64,000 nt of DNA from Barnesiella sp. (GTDB lineage: Bacteria; Bacteroidota; Bacteroidia; Bacteroidales; Muribaculaceae), in NCBI GenBank assembly GCA_014801075.1, contig JAAVEW010000031.1:1-64000 (forward strand), in the 5' to 3' direction. Within the stretch, counting starts at the first letter, position 1. Every line of letters begins with the position of its first letter. The notes beneath the pieces are model-generated. The model did not search any database. It was not told the origin of the DNA and was given only the letters and a program-made list of their open reading frames with translations. The translations under genes were made by a program, and so were the position numbers. Of the stretch, positions 34,005 through 44,250 are shown one piece after another.

Positions 34005-35498
34005 TTAATCCTCAGCGGCGTCAACCGGCTGCTTGGGGAGCGTGCGGTGAAGCAACAGATAGCCGAGAATACCTGCGAGAAGCGAACCTATGACGATACC
34101 GAGTTTGGCATGGCTGAGAAGCGAAGCGCCCTCCTCGCCCATCGAACCGAATGACAGGTTGGCAATAAAGATTGATACCGTGAAACCGATACCGCCCAAC
34201 ATCGCTATCGAAGCCATCATCTTCCAGTTGCTGTGCTCGGGCATGGGAGCGAGTTTGAGTTTGACGGTAATCCAGGAGAACAGGAATATACCGACACATT
34301 TACCTATGACAAGCGCACATATGATTGCAAGACTCACACCCTCGAATATGCTCATGGGATCCATGTCGAGCAGGAATATACCCGCATTGGCAAACGCGAA
34401 GAGAGGTATGATTATATAGTTGACGATCGGATGAAGGGTATCCTCAAGGTCCTGAAGCGGAGAGATAACTTTATCGGAAGCCGACTCAACCTGCTTGAGC
34501 CAGTCGAGCTGCTCCTTGCTGAGGATTGACTTGCGGCAAAGGGTCTCGTCGTCCTCCTGACGGAAGTTCTTGATGGCCGAACGTATCTGCTTGATATATT
34601 TCTTTGGCTCGAACACCGGGGTGGCGGGAATACAGAAGGCTACGAGCACACCGGCGATTGTCGGGTGAATACCTGAGTTGAGGAATAGGAACCAGATAAC
34701 ACCGCCCACGCCGAGGTAGAAGAGCTTGCTCTTGATGCGCAGCCACGATCCGGTGAGAAGCACGCCGAAGAGGAAGAGCGCGTAGAGGAGCAGGATGCCG
34801 TCAATCTGCGTGGAGTAGAACACGGCAATAACGATAATACCGCCGATATCATCGACAACGGCGAGCGTGGTAAGGAATATCTTGAGCGACAGGGGCACGC
34901 GACGGCCGAGCATGGAGAGCACTCCGAGCGAGAAAGCGATGTCCGTTGCCATCGGGATAGCTGCGCCTCCGGTAAAGTCAGTGCCCATGGAGAATGCCAG
35001 ATAGATGATGACCGGCATGAGCATACCGCCCACGGCGCCCACAATCGGGAGCAATGCCTGACGGAATGATGAGAGTTCGCCCACGAGTACCTCTCGCTTG
35101 ATTTCAAGACCGATGGAGAAGAAGAACACGGCCATCAACGCGTCGTTGATAAACTGGAGCATCGACATGGGGTGGCCGGAATGAGAGAACAGGTTGAAGT
35201 TGCCTATCTGGAGGCGTATCTCCTGCTCCCAGAACTCGAAGTAATGGCCGCTGATGGCAGGGATGTTTGCCACAACGAGCGCAAGGAACGTGGCGAAAAT
35301 GAGCACATTGCCGCCCGATGCGTGGTGACGGAGTGCTTGGCGCGCGGCGTAGAATACGCTGTGTACCTGATTGTTCAGAGCCTGAACGGAATGTTGCAGC
35401 GGTGATTCGGGTGCAGGTGCGGGACAGCTATCGTCAAACTTATCCGCCTGCGTGCCGGCTCCCTGACCGGCATCGTGTTTGCCTTTCTGATTACTCAT
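34005..35498 (-). CDS. nhaA: Na+/H+ antiporter NhaA
   Basis: Inner-membrane antiporter exchanging sodium for protons in pH and salt balance. The 497-residue protein has about 11-12 membrane segments, the ATDIAFSLGVLSMLG segment and the transport-site pair in LAVVDDIGGIIVIAVFYS. It is longer than the E. coli protein owing to a hydrophilic N terminus of about 40 residues and a 50-residue loop near the middle (VFEPKKYIKQIRSAIKNF). Transcribed alone with its own terminator. Confidence 0.93.
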   Translation of the reverse strand: MSNQKGKHDAGQGAGTQADKFDDSCPAPAPESPLQHSVQALNNQVHSVFYAARQALRHHASGGNVLIFATFLALVVANIPAISGHYFEFWEQEIRLQIGNFNLFSHSGHPMSMLQFINDALMAVFFFSIGLEIKREVLVGELSSFRQALLPIVGAVGGMLMPVIIYLAFSMGTDFTGGAAIPMATDIAFSLGVLSMLGRRVPLSLKIFLTTLAVVDDIGGIIVIAVFYSTQIDGILLLYALFLFGVLLTGSWLRIKSKLFYLGVGGVIWFLFLNSGIHPTIAGVLVAFCIPATPVFEPKKYIKQIRSAIKNFRQEDDETLCRKSILSKEQLDWLKQVESASDKVISPLQDLEDTLHPIVNYIIIPLFAFANAGIFLLDMDPMSIFEGVSLAIICALVIGKCVGIFLFSWITVKLKLAPMPEHSNWKMMASIAMLGGIGFTVSIFIANLSFGSMGEEGASLLSHAKLGIVIGSLLAGILGYLLLHRTLPKQPVDAAED

Positions 35499-35864
35499 AA
35501 TAGTAAAAACGTTTTAGTTTATATCGCATTTACAAAGTGGAATTTGAAGATAGATATTGTTTCTACCTATTCCCTATACCCACTTACCTATTGAAACTGC
35601 ATGCGATTTATTAATATTAACAAATTTGGATAAAAAATGTTGAATACCCCATCGCGGGGAACGGGCACGAAGCCCTGTCAGTCGTGTTTTATTCTTATCT
35701 TATTTTAACCTTAAAATATTTTATTGCCGCGCCGTAGCGGCGTCGTCAACCGCCGGCACACTGGAGGTGCTGACCGTCAACGCTGTAAATAGTCACGATA
35801 CGGCAGCGGCATGGGGCTGCCGTATCGTGTTGTGTACTTTGCTATATAGAGACCGGCCGATGCG
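35499..35864. other. intergenic region between nhaA and lepA
   Basis: No gene seen. The part near nhaA is AT-rich. The lepA side holds a strong hairpin (35794-35829) and GC-rich short palindromes near 35727-35760. Confidence 0.6.
35794..35829 (-). terminator. terminator after lepA
   Basis: Perfect 14-bp arms (35794-35807 and 35816-35829), CACGATACGGCAGC, with an 8-base loop. No long T run on the minus strand side. Confidence 0.7.
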
Positions 35865-37652
35865 TCAATCGAGCTTAAGGACGGCGAGGAACGCTTTCTG
35901 CGGCACCTCAACCGAGCCAATCTGCTTCATGCGCTTCTTACCTTTCTTCTGCTTTTCAAGCAGTTTGCGCTTACGCGATATATCACCGCCGTAACACTTG
36001 GCTGTCACGTCCTTACGCACAGCCTTGATTGTTTCACGGGCAATGATTTTGGCTCCGATGGCAGCCTGAATGGCGATGTCAAACTGCTGGCGCGGTATCA
36101 GTTCCTTGAGCTTCTCACACATGCGGCGGCCGAAAGTCACGGCGTTGTCGACATGGGTCAGCGTTGACAGTGCGTCGACGCTCTCACCGTTGAGCAGGAT
36201 GTCGAGACGCACGAGTTTTGACTCGCGGAAGTCGTGGATATGATAGTCAAACGATGCGTAGCCCTTGGAGATGCTCTTGAGCTTGTCGTAGAAGTCAATC
36301 ACTATTTCGCCCAGAGGCATGTCGAAGATTATCTCCACGCGGTTGCCTGAAATAAATTCCTGCTTGACGAGCTCGCCGCGTTTGCCGAGGCAGAGGGTCA
36401 TAATCGGACCTATGAAATCGGTGGTGGTGATGACCGACGCGCGTATGTAAGGCTCCTCGATGTGGTCGATGAGCGTCGGGTCGGGCAAGCCGGAGGGGTT
36501 GTGTACCTCAGTCATGTTGCCCTTCTTGTCATAGACGCGATAGGAAACGTTGGGCACGGTGGTGATGACATCCATGTCAAACTCTCGACCCAGTCGTTCC
36601 TGCACAATCTCCATGTGGAGCAGGCCGAGGAAGCCGCAGCGGAAACCGAATCCGAGGGCGGCCGATGACTCGGGCTGGAAGGTGAGCGACGCGTCGTTGA
36701 GCTGAAGTTTCTCCAGCGATGAGCGCAGATTTTCAAAGTCCTCCGTCTCAATGGGATACACGCCGGCAAACACCATAGGTTTCACCTCCTCGAAACCGTC
36801 GATTGCTGTATCGCACGGACGGTTCACGTGGGTGATGGTATCGCCAACGCGCACCTCCTTCGAGGTCTTGATACCTGATATTATATAGCCTACATTGCCG
36901 GCTGACAGCTCTTTGCGGGGCGACATGTCGAGTTTGAGCACACCGATTTCGTCGGCGTGATACTCCTTGCCGGTCGATACGAACTTCACGAAATCGTCCT
37001 TGGCTATGCGGCCGTTGACAATCTTGTAGTAGGCGATAATACCGCGGAAAGGATTGAACACCGAGTCGAAAATCAACGCCTGCAACGGGGCTTCGGGGTC
37101 ACCTTTGGGAGCGGGCACGCGCTCAACGATGGCACGCAATATCTCCTCGACGCCAATACCGGTTTTGCCCGAGGCACGAATGATTTCGTCGCGCGAGCAA
37201 CCGAGCAGTTCAACAATCTGGTCCTCCACCTCTTCGGGTTTGGCCGAGTCGAGGTCTACCTTATTTATCACGGGGATTATCTCAAGGTCGTTGTCGATAG
37301 CCATATAGAGGTTGGAAATAGTCTGGGCCTGAATACCCTGCGACGCGTCGACAATAAGAAGAGCGCCCTCACAGGCTGCGATTGAGCGTGACACCTCGTA
37401 GGAGAAGTCAACGTGTCCCGGAGTGTCGATAAGATTGAGCACGTAGGTGGTGCCGTCAAGAGTGTATTCCATCTGTATGGCGTGGCTCTTGATGGTGATG
37501 CCGCGCTCACGCTCGAGGTCCATATCGTCGAGCACCTGGGCCTGCAGGTCCTTGGCCGCCACTGTGTTGGTGTATTCAAGCAAGCGGTCGGCAAGGGTGC
37601 TTTTGCCGTGGTCGATGTGCGCTATGATGCAAAAATTTCTTATATTTTTCAT
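35865..37652 (-). CDS. lepA: elongation factor 4
   Basis: Ribosome-associated translational GTPase. The 595-residue length is standard. G1 is [18 protein letters not shown] (12-29), G3 [11 protein letters not shown] and G4 NKVDL. The LepA-specific C-terminal domain is present with the [20 protein letters not shown] block. A -7 box TAAATTTG on the minus strand (37678-37685) precedes it. No other gene is in the same direction nearby. Confidence 0.96.
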   Translation of the reverse strand: MKNIRNFCIIAHIDHGKSTLADRLLEYTNTVAAKDLQAQVLDDMDLERERGITIKSHAIQMEYTLDGTTYVLNLIDTPGHVDFSYEVSRSIAACEGALLIVDASQGIQAQTISNLYMAIDNDLEIIPVINKVDLDSAKPEEVEDQIVELLGCSRDEIIRASGKTGIGVEEILRAIVERVPAPKGDPEAPLQALIFDSVFNPFRGIIAYYKIVNGRIAKDDFVKFVSTGKEYHADEIGVLKLDMSPRKELSAGNVGYIISGIKTSKEVRVGDTITHVNRPCDTAIDGFEEVKPMVFAGVYPIETEDFENLRSSLEKLQLNDASLTFQPESSAALGFGFRCGFLGLLHMEIVQERLGREFDMDVITTVPNVSYRVYDKKGNMTEVHNPSGLPDPTLIDHIEEPYIRASVITTTDFIGPIMTLCLGKRGELVKQEFISGNRVEIIFDMPLGEIVIDFYDKLKSISKGYASFDYHIHDFRESKLVRLDILLNGESVDALSTLTHVDNAVTFGRRMCEKLKELIPRQQFDIAIQAAIGAKIIARETIKAVRKDVTAKCYGGDISRKRKLLEKQKKGKKRMKQIGSVEVPQKAFLAVLKLD

Positions 37653-37677
37653 CTCGATGAAATCTGTTTTAGAACTG

Positions 37678-37685
37678 CAAATTTA
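37678..37685 (-). promoter_or_regulatory. lepA -7 box
   Basis: TAAATTTG on the minus strand, 25 bases upstream of the start codon. No clean TTTG at the -33 position. Confidence 0.45.
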
Positions 37686-37828
37686 AGGATTTTTTCTTAC
37701 ATTTCATACCGCCGGCCCATATTTCGGCCATATAGAGCGGTTTATACCGGGATTCTAAATTTTGCTGGCGGATAGAAAAAGACCCCGCTCCTCAATATTT
37801 ATTAGCGCCCGGACGGGGTATAAAGTAT

Positions 37829-37866
37829 GCGGCGGCATCGTAAGGGGTGATTTACGATGCCGCCGC
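37829..37866 (-). terminator. terminator after LRR protein gene
   Basis: Perfect 15-bp arms (37829-37843 and 37852-37866), GCGGCGGCATCGTAA, with an 8-base loop. Confidence 0.75.
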
Positions 37867-37937
37867 GGGGTTAGAAATCAGTTATCTATCATCTCAGGGA
37901 GGGAGTTGAAACCGCTGCCCTGTGAGACTTTAGTTGT

Positions 37938-38996
37938 TTAGAAGTTGTATTCACCTGCAATCATCTGGAGGTTGTCGCAAGCAGTTGCACGGAAGTCGTT
38001 AATGGTGTTGTAGCGACAGTTGATGTAGCGGAGGTGAGAGTCAAACGATACATCGAGCATGTTCAACTGGTTGTTGTTGCAGATAAGACGCTCGAGAAGA
38101 GTCTGGTTGGAGAGGTTGAGTGTCACGAGGTCGTTGTAAGAGCAGTCAACGAAGAGGAGGTTGGGGCAATTGTCAACCGAGAGAGTGGTGAGCTGGTTGT
38201 AAGAGCAAACGAGGTCGACAAGTGCGTTACAGTTGTTCACTGCGAGTTCGGTCATATTGTTGTCAGAGCAGATGAAAGTGCTGAGAGCGGGCAGACCGTT
38301 GATGTAGAGTTTGTTGATATCATTGTCATCGACATTGAGGTTGGTGAGGTTTTCAACACCTGCAAGTGTCAGTGAGGTCAGTTTGTTGTAACCGCAATAG
38401 AGGTTTTTGAGTGCCGAGCAACCGCTCACGCCGAGTGCTTCAATATGGCAACCCTGACAATTGAGGGTAACGAGTGTGGGCGAATTGGCTACGGAGAGCT
38501 CTACGAAGAGGTTATTTGAAACGTTGAGGTTCTTGAGCGATGACGAGCCGCCGATGTTGAGAGTAGTCAGACGGTTGCGGTAAGCTTTCAGGTCGGTAAG
38601 AGCCGAGCAGTTGATAGCTGAGAACTCGGAGAGCTTGTTGCGTGAAGCATCGAGAGTCACGAGTGAGGGGTCGTTGTCGACGGTGAGGCCGGTAAGGCTG
38701 TTGCGCGATACGTTGACTTCCTGAAGAGCTGCGAAACCTGAGAGGTCGAGAGTGCCGGCAAGGTGTTTGTCCTTCCACTCGATTTTGGTGATGTGACCGT
38801 TGTCAACTGTTACTCCCTCCCATGCTGCGGGCGACTTGGTATCAGTGATGTTAAGTGCTTGAGCATTGGTTGCGTCCTTTTCAGCGGGCTGTGACAAAAA
38901 TGCCTGAAGTTGTTTCATTTCGTTTTTGTCAATCTTCTGAGCGAAAGCGCCTGTGCATCCTAACACAAGGGCAATCATTAAAATGGCTTTTTTCAT
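37938..38996 (-). CDS. secreted leucine-rich repeat protein
   Basis: The 352-residue protein has a signal peptide ending AFAQ (20) and then about a dozen repeats of roughly 21 residues, with the pattern LxxLxVxxNxLTxLxVxxC. Cysteines recur in the repeats (CSY, CNN, CRY, CSD), which is typical of Bacteroidetes LRR proteins and need not be disulfide-bonded. No sorting tail or anchor is seen, and the last residues EYNF suggest the repeats run to the end. Probably a protein- or glycan-binding surface or periplasmic protein; ligand unknown. Confidence 0.85.
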   Translation of the reverse strand: MKKAILMIALVLGCTGAFAQKIDKNEMKQLQAFLSQPAEKDATNAQALNITDTKSPAAWEGVTVDNGHITKIEWKDKHLAGTLDLSGFAALQEVNVSRNSLTGLTVDNDPSLVTLDASRNKLSEFSAINCSALTDLKAYRNRLTTLNIGGSSSLKNLNVSNNLFVELSVANSPTLVTLNCQGCHIEALGVSGCSALKNLYCGYNKLTSLTLAGVENLTNLNVDDNDINKLYINGLPALSTFICSDNNMTELAVNNCNALVDLVCSYNQLTTLSVDNCPNLLFVDCSYNDLVTLNLSNQTLLERLICNNNQLNMLDVSFDSHLRYINCRYNTINDFRATACDNLQMIAGEYNF

Positions 38997-39074
38997 AACT
39001 AATAGTTGATTTGTTTGTGAATTTGAAAATAAAACACGCTCTGCTTAGAAAAAGTTTTGAAAGTTTCAAAAAAA

Positions 39075-39107
39075 AATCGATGAATATGCAAAAAATATTC
39101 ATCGATT
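39075..39107 (-). terminator. intrinsic terminator after dnaB
   Basis: Perfect 13-bp arms (39075-39087 and 39095-39107), AATCGATGAATAT, loop of 7; on the minus strand it is followed directly by a run of T residues. Textbook intrinsic terminator. Confidence 0.85.
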
Positions 39108-39227
39108 CATTTTATGAAATCAGCCTTGACTGGCGAGAACGCTTTATTCATGCGACCTGCAGCCGTTCAGCATGTTGCGCGGGAAGCGGTGGCAATGTTG
39201 CGACATTTTTTCGGGTCAGCACCGCGT

Positions 39228-40778
39228 TTAGAATGGCGGAGGGGTATCGGCGGTGCCGGGACGGAGGTCGACGCTGCCGCCCATCAGGGGGTCGGCCACA
39301 CTTTCGGCCAGCGGGTCGGCGGAGTTGATACGCGAACCGATGGTGGTCTCGCCGTAGGCAGGCGACTCGTCGGTCCAGTTCTCGAAGCGGGTGTACTGTC
39401 CGCGGAAACGCATGCGCACGTCGGTCACCTGACCGTTACGGTGCTTTGCTATGATAAACTGCGCGAGGTTGCGGATGTCGTTGCCCTCAGCGTCGGTGTC
39501 GCTCTTTATATAATACTCGGGGCGGTGGATGAAGCATACGATGTCGGCGTCCTGCTCGATGGCACCCGACTCACGGAGGTCGGAGAGCTGCGGGCGCTTG
39601 CCGTCGGTACGCGACTCCACGCTACGGTTGAGCTGCGACAGGGCCACGATGGGGATATTCAATTCCTTGGCAAGCTGCTTGAGCGAACGAGATATCATTG
39701 ACACCTCCTGCTCGCGCGAGCCAAACTTCATGCCCGATGCGTTCATCAGCTGCAGGTAATCGATGATGATGAACTGCACGTTGTGCTCGCGCACGAGGCG
39801 GCGGGCCTTGGTGCGGAGCTCGAAGATGGAGAGCGAACCGGTGTCGTCGATGTAGAGGGGGGCACTGTAAAGGTGCTTGATGCGGGCCATCAGCTGGTCC
39901 CACTCGCGGCTGTCGAGACGACCGCTCTTTATCTTCTCGCTCTCAAGTTCGCATATATTACATATAAGACGGTTGACGAGCTGCAGGTTGGACATTTCAA
40001 GGGAGAACACGGCCACAGGTATGTTGTAGTTGACCGCCATGTTCTTGGCCATGGAGAGCACGAAAGCCGTCTTACCCATGGCGGGACGGGCGGCGATGAT
40101 GATAAGGTCGCTTCGCTGCCAGCCGGAGGTAATCTTGTCGAGGTCATGGAAGCCCGATTCGAGTCCCGACATACCGGAGGAACGGTTGGCGGCGGCTTCA
40201 ATCTGCTCGATGGCCATCTTGATGAGGGGGTCGACCTGGGTGAAGTCCTTCTTGACGTTGCGCTGCGATATTTCAAACAGTTTGCCCTCGGCTTCCTGCA
40301 TCAGGTCGTCGACGTCGTTGGTTTCGTCGTAGGCCTTGGCCTCGATGTTGGAGGCGAAAGTGATGAGTTCGCGGGCGAGATATTTCTGCGCCACGATGCG
40401 TGCGTGGTACTCGACGTTGGCCGACGATGCCACGCGCGAGGTGAGTTCGGCGATGAATGCCGGGCCGCCCACTTCTTCGAGCGTGCCGTTGAGTCGCAGC
40501 TGCTCCATCACCGTCAGCATATCAATGGGGCGCTGTGCCGCTCCGAGCGACTGGATGGCCTCGTAGATTTTCTGATGGGCGGGCTCGTAGAAACTGCCGG
40601 GGTGGAGGATGTCACACACCACGGTGTAGGCATCCTTCTCAAGCATGATGGCACCGAGGACGGCCTCTTCGAGGTCCTTGTCCTGGGGCTGCACGCGTCC
40701 GAGAGTATCGATTCCCGCCGGGCGGTTATATTGTCCGCGCGATCCGTCGCGCCGACCTTGCTTATTTACAAATTCCAT
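39228..40778 (-). CDS. dnaB: replicative DNA helicase
   Basis: Hexameric fork helicase that interacts with primase DnaG (18.1-20.3 kb). The 516-residue protein has the N-terminal domain starting after PQDKDLEEAVLGAIMLEK, Walker A ARPAMGKTAF (near 226), Walker B FIIIDYLQLM and the LKQLAKELNIPIVALSQLNR block. The N-terminal Arg/Gly-rich extension and C-terminal Pro-rich tail are likely disordered. No intein is present. Confidence 0.96.
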   Translation of the reverse strand: MEFVNKQGRRDGSRGQYNRPAGIDTLGRVQPQDKDLEEAVLGAIMLEKDAYTVVCDILHPGSFYEPAHQKIYEAIQSLGAAQRPIDMLTVMEQLRLNGTLEEVGGPAFIAELTSRVASSANVEYHARIVAQKYLARELITFASNIEAKAYDETNDVDDLMQEAEGKLFEISQRNVKKDFTQVDPLIKMAIEQIEAAANRSSGMSGLESGFHDLDKITSGWQRSDLIIIAARPAMGKTAFVLSMAKNMAVNYNIPVAVFSLEMSNLQLVNRLICNICELESEKIKSGRLDSREWDQLMARIKHLYSAPLYIDDTGSLSIFELRTKARRLVREHNVQFIIIDYLQLMNASGMKFGSREQEVSMISRSLKQLAKELNIPIVALSQLNRSVESRTDGKRPQLSDLRESGAIEQDADIVCFIHRPEYYIKSDTDAEGNDIRNLAQFIIAKHRNGQVTDVRMRFRGQYTRFENWTDESPAYGETTIGSRINSADPLAESVADPLMGGSVDLRPGTADTPPPF

Positions 40779-40889
40779 TGCTGTGTATTCTTATTTCTTA
40801 CAAAATTAAGAATTTTCAGCGTAATCCCAAACCTTGCGCTGTCGAAATAATGTTGAAAACGAGGGGCGAAGTTTTTAAAAAATTATAAG

Positions 40890-40897
40890 TAACTTTG
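40890..40897 (+). promoter_or_regulatory. ispE -7 box
   Basis: TAACTTTG matches TAnnTTTG; the leader to the ATG at 40963 would be about 60 bases. No clear TTTG at -33. Confidence 0.45.
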
Positions 40898-40962
40898 CAA
40901 TGTGTAAAAAATGTAGCTAACAATATATTACTTATGCGTGAGAACTTAAAAACGAGAAACTG

Positions 40963-41790
40963 ATGATAACTTTTCCCAATGCCAAAATAAATATAGGTCT
41001 CTACATCACAGCGCGCCGCCCCGACGGCTACCATGACATAGTGACCGCTATGGTGCCGACCGACTGGCGCGACATTCTTGAAATAGTCCCGGCCAAGGGG
41101 AACGAATCCACCCTTACCGTCACCGGGCGCGGCGTCGATTGCCCCACGGAGAAGAACCTTGTAATGAAGGCTTTCCGCGCTATGGAGAGCCGCTACGGAT
41201 TGCCCCCGGTCGATATATACCTGCAGAAGATTATACCCGACGGGGCCGGACTCGGAGGCGGGTCGGCCGACGCGGCTTTTACCATCACGACTCTCAACGC
41301 GATGTTCAATCTCGGGCTCGACGAGGCGACAATGGCCTCGGTTGCGGCCACAATCGGCTCGGACTGTCCCTTCTTCATCTACAACCGTCCGATGCTCGCC
41401 ACCGGCACGGGCACTACCCTCTCCCCTATTGAAATCGACATCAAGGGCTACTCGCTGGTTATCGTGAAACCGCAGGTACACGTCTCCACTGCCGAAGCCT
41501 ACGGCGGTTGCAAACCGCGTCCCATGTCAATCGACCTGCCGCAGGTGCTGGCTCAGTGTGCCCCGGCCGATTGGGAACGCTACGGCGTGATAAATGATTT
41601 CGAAGCCACGGTGTTCCCCCGCCACGAGCAGATTGCGCGCGTGAAATCATTATTATATAATACGGGTGCGGACTACGCGGCGATGTCAGGCTCGGGCGCG
41701 AGCGTTTTCGCATTGTTCAAACGTGACATTTTGGCAGAGGAAATTGAGGCGGTTTTCCCCGAAATGGATATTCATGTATCAAAACTTTGA
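40963..41790 (+). CDS. ispE: 4-(cytidine 5'-diphospho)-2-C-methyl-D-erythritol kinase
   Basis: GHMP kinase of the MEP pathway, same route as ispH at 22.2 kb. The 275-residue protein begins FPNAKINIGLYI and carries the ATP-binding PDGAGLGGGSADAAF near residue 90, plus the C-terminal AAMSGSGASVFALF motif. Divergent from dnaB. Confidence 0.95.
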   Translation: MITFPNAKINIGLYITARRPDGYHDIVTAMVPTDWRDILEIVPAKGNESTLTVTGRGVDCPTEKNLVMKAFRAMESRYGLPPVDIYLQKIIPDGAGLGGGSADAAFTITTLNAMFNLGLDEATMASVAATIGSDCPFFIYNRPMLATGTGTTLSPIEIDIKGYSLVIVKPQVHVSTAEAYGGCKPRPMSIDLPQVLAQCAPADWERYGVINDFEATVFPRHEQIARVKSLLYNTGADYAAMSGSGASVFALFKRDILAEEIEAVFPEMDIHVSKL

Positions 41791-41890
41791 ACGTTAATGC
41801 GTTTTTTTTGTTATGATAATAAGAACGCTTAAAAGCGGCAAGTTTGGCAAGATATTTGCATAATCCAACCTATAAAAAACATTATAAAAC

Positions 41891-42517
41891 ATGAGTCAGA
41901 AACAGCATAACAGCTCCGACAAGGATACCCGCAAGGAGAATCAGGAGCCCGAAATCAAAATTGAGAACGCCGACGTGGAAACTGACGATGTGCTCGACGA
42001 AGGCGCTAACGAAGTGTGTGACACCGCAGTAGACGATGAGGAATCATCGGAAATCGAAACCCTCAAGCAGCTCCTGCAGCAACGCGACGAGGCGCTCGAA
42101 AAGGAGAAAAAAGAATATCTCTTCCTCATGGCCGACTTCGACAACTTCAAGAAACGCACCCTGCGCGAGAAGTCGGAGATAATCAAGAACGGCGCTGAGA
42201 ATGTGCTGAAAGGCATTCTCCCCATCCTTGACGATTTCGAACGCGGTATCGACGCCATCAAGGACGACGCTACAGCCACTTCGGTGAAAGAGGGCATGGA
42301 ACTTATCTACAATAAATTCGTGAAATACCTGCAGCAGAACGGTGTCAAGGAGATTCCCACCGAGGGAGCTGACTTTGACGTTGACCTCCACGAGGCCATC
42401 GCTATGGTTCCTGTTGACGACGAGTCGAAGAAAGGCAAGGTAATCGACACCATCGCCAAGGGTTACACGCTCAACGACAAAGTGATACGTCACGCCAAAG
42501 TAGCCGTGGGCCAGTAA
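41891..42517 (+). CDS. grpE: GrpE nucleotide exchange factor
   Basis: Releases ADP from DnaK. The 208-residue protein has an acidic, disordered N terminus, a long coiled coil, and the GrpE core with LPILDDFERGID and the C-terminal VIDTIAKGYTLNDKVIRHAKVAVG. It is followed by dnaJ; dnaK is not in this window. Confidence 0.95.
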   Translation: MSQKQHNSSDKDTRKENQEPEIKIENADVETDDVLDEGANEVCDTAVDDEESSEIETLKQLLQQRDEALEKEKKEYLFLMADFDNFKKRTLREKSEIIKNGAENVLKGILPILDDFERGIDAIKDDATATSVKEGMELIYNKFVKYLQQNGVKEIPTEGADFDVDLHEAIAMVPVDDESKKGKVIDTIAKGYTLNDKVIRHAKVAVGQ

Positions 42518-42599
42518 TACCCGCTACCGCTACTTCTTACATGGATAACGAACTGCGCACCGCCACGCGCGCGCCGCGCATTGTGAATTAATAATAATT

Positions 42600-43772
42600 A
42601 TGGCTACCAAAAGAGACTATTACGAAGTGCTGGGTGTCGACAAAAGCGCCTCAGCCGATGAAATAAAGAAAGCGTACAGAAAGTTAGCGCTGAAATATCA
42701 CCCCGATAAAAACCCCGGCGACAAGGCTGCTGAGGAAAAATTCATCGAGGCCGCCGAAGCCTACGATGTGCTCAGCGACGATGACAAGCGCGCCAAATAC
42801 GACCAGTTCGGTCACAACATGGGCCCGCAGGGATTCCCCGGTGGTGGCGGCGGTGGATACGGTGCGGCAGGTTTCGACATCAACGATATCTTCGAGCACT
42901 TCGGCGACATCTTCGGTGGCCGCTTCGGCGGCGAATGGGGTGGAGCAACAGGCGGACGCCAGCGCGCGCCCCGCAAGCCCACCCGCAAGGGTTCCGACCT
43001 CCGTATCAAGGTCAAACTAACACTTGCCGAAATCGCTACAGGCATTTCCAAAACACTCAAAATCCCCACTCAGGTCAAGTGTGACCACTGTAACGGTACG
43101 GGCGCTAAGGACGGCACTGCGTTCACTACCTGCTCCACCTGTCACGGCACGGGCGTAGTGACTCAGGTGCAGCAGACTATTCTCGGCGCCATGCAGTCGC
43201 AGGCCGTGTGCCCCCACTGCAACGGCGAGGGTAAAATCATCACCGAGAACTGTACCTACTGCCACGGCGAAGGCACAGAGCGCAAGGAACAGCTTGTAAG
43301 CTTCAATATACCCGCCGGCGTTTCCGACGGCATGACTCTCACCGTCAAGGGTAAGGGTAATGCTCCCCGCCACGGTGGCGTCAACGGCGACCTGCTCGTC
43401 GTGATTGAGGAAATCAAGCACCCGGAACTCATCCGTGATGGCAACGACGTAATCTACAACCTCATGCTCGATATTCCCACCGCCACTCTCGGCGGTTCGG
43501 TTGAAGTGCCCACCATCACCGGTCGCGCACGCCTCAACATCGCAGCCGGCACTCAGCCGGGCAAGGTTCTCCGTCTACGCGGCAAGGGTCTCCCCTCGCC
43601 CGAAGGACGTGGCACCGGCGACGAGCTTATCAATGTGATGGTCTACATCCCCGAGCAGGTTGACGACAGCATGCGATCCGCCATCGAATCGCTCAAGGAT
43701 AATCCCAACGTAAAGCCATCAGAAACTACCAAGCAGCGTCTCTTCTCAAAGCTCAAACACATCTTTGAATAA
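42600..43772 (+). CDS. dnaJ: molecular chaperone DnaJ
   Basis: Hsp40 cochaperone stimulating DnaK. The 390-residue protein has the J domain with HPD (YHPDKNPGD, near 32), a Gly/Phe-rich region, four CxxCxGxG zinc-finger repeats ([32 protein letters not shown]) and the C-terminal substrate-binding domain. Type I DnaJ. Probably cotranscribed with grpE, 82 bases upstream. Confidence 0.97.
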   Translation: MATKRDYYEVLGVDKSASADEIKKAYRKLALKYHPDKNPGDKAAEEKFIEAAEAYDVLSDDDKRAKYDQFGHNMGPQGFPGGGGGGYGAAGFDINDIFEHFGDIFGGRFGGEWGGATGGRQRAPRKPTRKGSDLRIKVKLTLAEIATGISKTLKIPTQVKCDHCNGTGAKDGTAFTTCSTCHGTGVVTQVQQTILGAMQSQAVCPHCNGEGKIITENCTYCHGEGTERKEQLVSFNIPAGVSDGMTLTVKGKGNAPRHGGVNGDLLVVIEEIKHPELIRDGNDVIYNLMLDIPTATLGGSVEVPTITGRARLNIAAGTQPGKVLRLRGKGLPSPEGRGTGDELINVMVYIPEQVDDSMRSAIESLKDNPNVKPSETTKQRLFSKLKHIFE

Positions 43773-43867
43773 AGACTCCCACGCTTTGAACAAAGACGAA
43801 AACAGTTGAATCAACAACTGAAACAATAGACACAACACTAAATAATCGCTTCATAACTAATGTGAAT

Positions 43868-43904
43868 CAAGCGGCCGCAAATGCTCAAGCAATGCAGCCG
43901 CTTG
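43868..43904 (+). terminator. terminator after dnaJ
   Basis: CAAGCGGC (43868-43875) pairs with GCCGCTTG (43897-43904), followed by TTTTATTT. Confidence 0.8.
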
Positions 43905-43970
43905 TTTTATTTAAAAGGACTTTTTGTTTAACAGTAGCACAAGTGCCTTTGCAGTAGTACAGGAGGATTC

Positions 43971-44139
43971 TTTTATTTTAAACAGTAGTACAGGAGCCGT
44001 TGCAGTAGTACAAGAGAGCTGCGCGCTATATACATCATTTATATTCTGCGGCCTCCCCCTATTCCTACCGTACTTTTTCTTTAATAAGAGAAATTTCTGT
44101 ACTACTGCAAAAGCTCCTGTACTACTGTTTAAAATAAAA
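43971..44139. repeat. 42-bp inverted repeat of GTAGTAC units
   Basis: Arms 43971-44012 and 44098-44139 match at 40 of 42 positions with 85 bases between. Each arm holds two copies of AGTAGTACAGGAG-like units about 20 bases apart. A third, weaker copy lies at 43925-43964, and a relative at 57691-57728. Confidence 0.85.
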
Positions 44140-44170
44140 TAACCCACTGTGCTGATGTTATAGAAAAAGG

Positions 44171-44208
44171 AAGGAGGGTGCGTCACCGCAAAGTGACGCA
44201 CCCTCCTT
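44171..44208 (-). terminator. terminator after glgP
   Basis: Perfect 16-bp arms (44171-44186 and 44193-44208), AAGGAGGGTGCGTCAC, loop of 6, followed on the minus strand by CCTTTTTCT. Confidence 0.85.
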
Positions 44209-44250
44209 GTTTTATGGGATTTTGATTACAGTTACTGTGTTACGGGTGGA

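Larger units (their letters stand above)
43773..44250. other. intergenic region between dnaJ and glgP
   Basis: No gene seen. It holds a dnaJ terminator (43868-43904), a large inverted repeat made of GTAGTAC-containing units (43971-44139) and a glgP terminator (44171-44208). Confidence 0.7.

Noticed and set aside
39783..40850. A 355-codon open frame antisense to dnaB
   Set aside because: Again a codon-bias shadow; the dnaB protein on the other strand is intact with all motifs.
43925..44139. CRISPR array
   Set aside because: The units are short, inverted as well as direct, and not separated by regular unique spacers; no cas genes.
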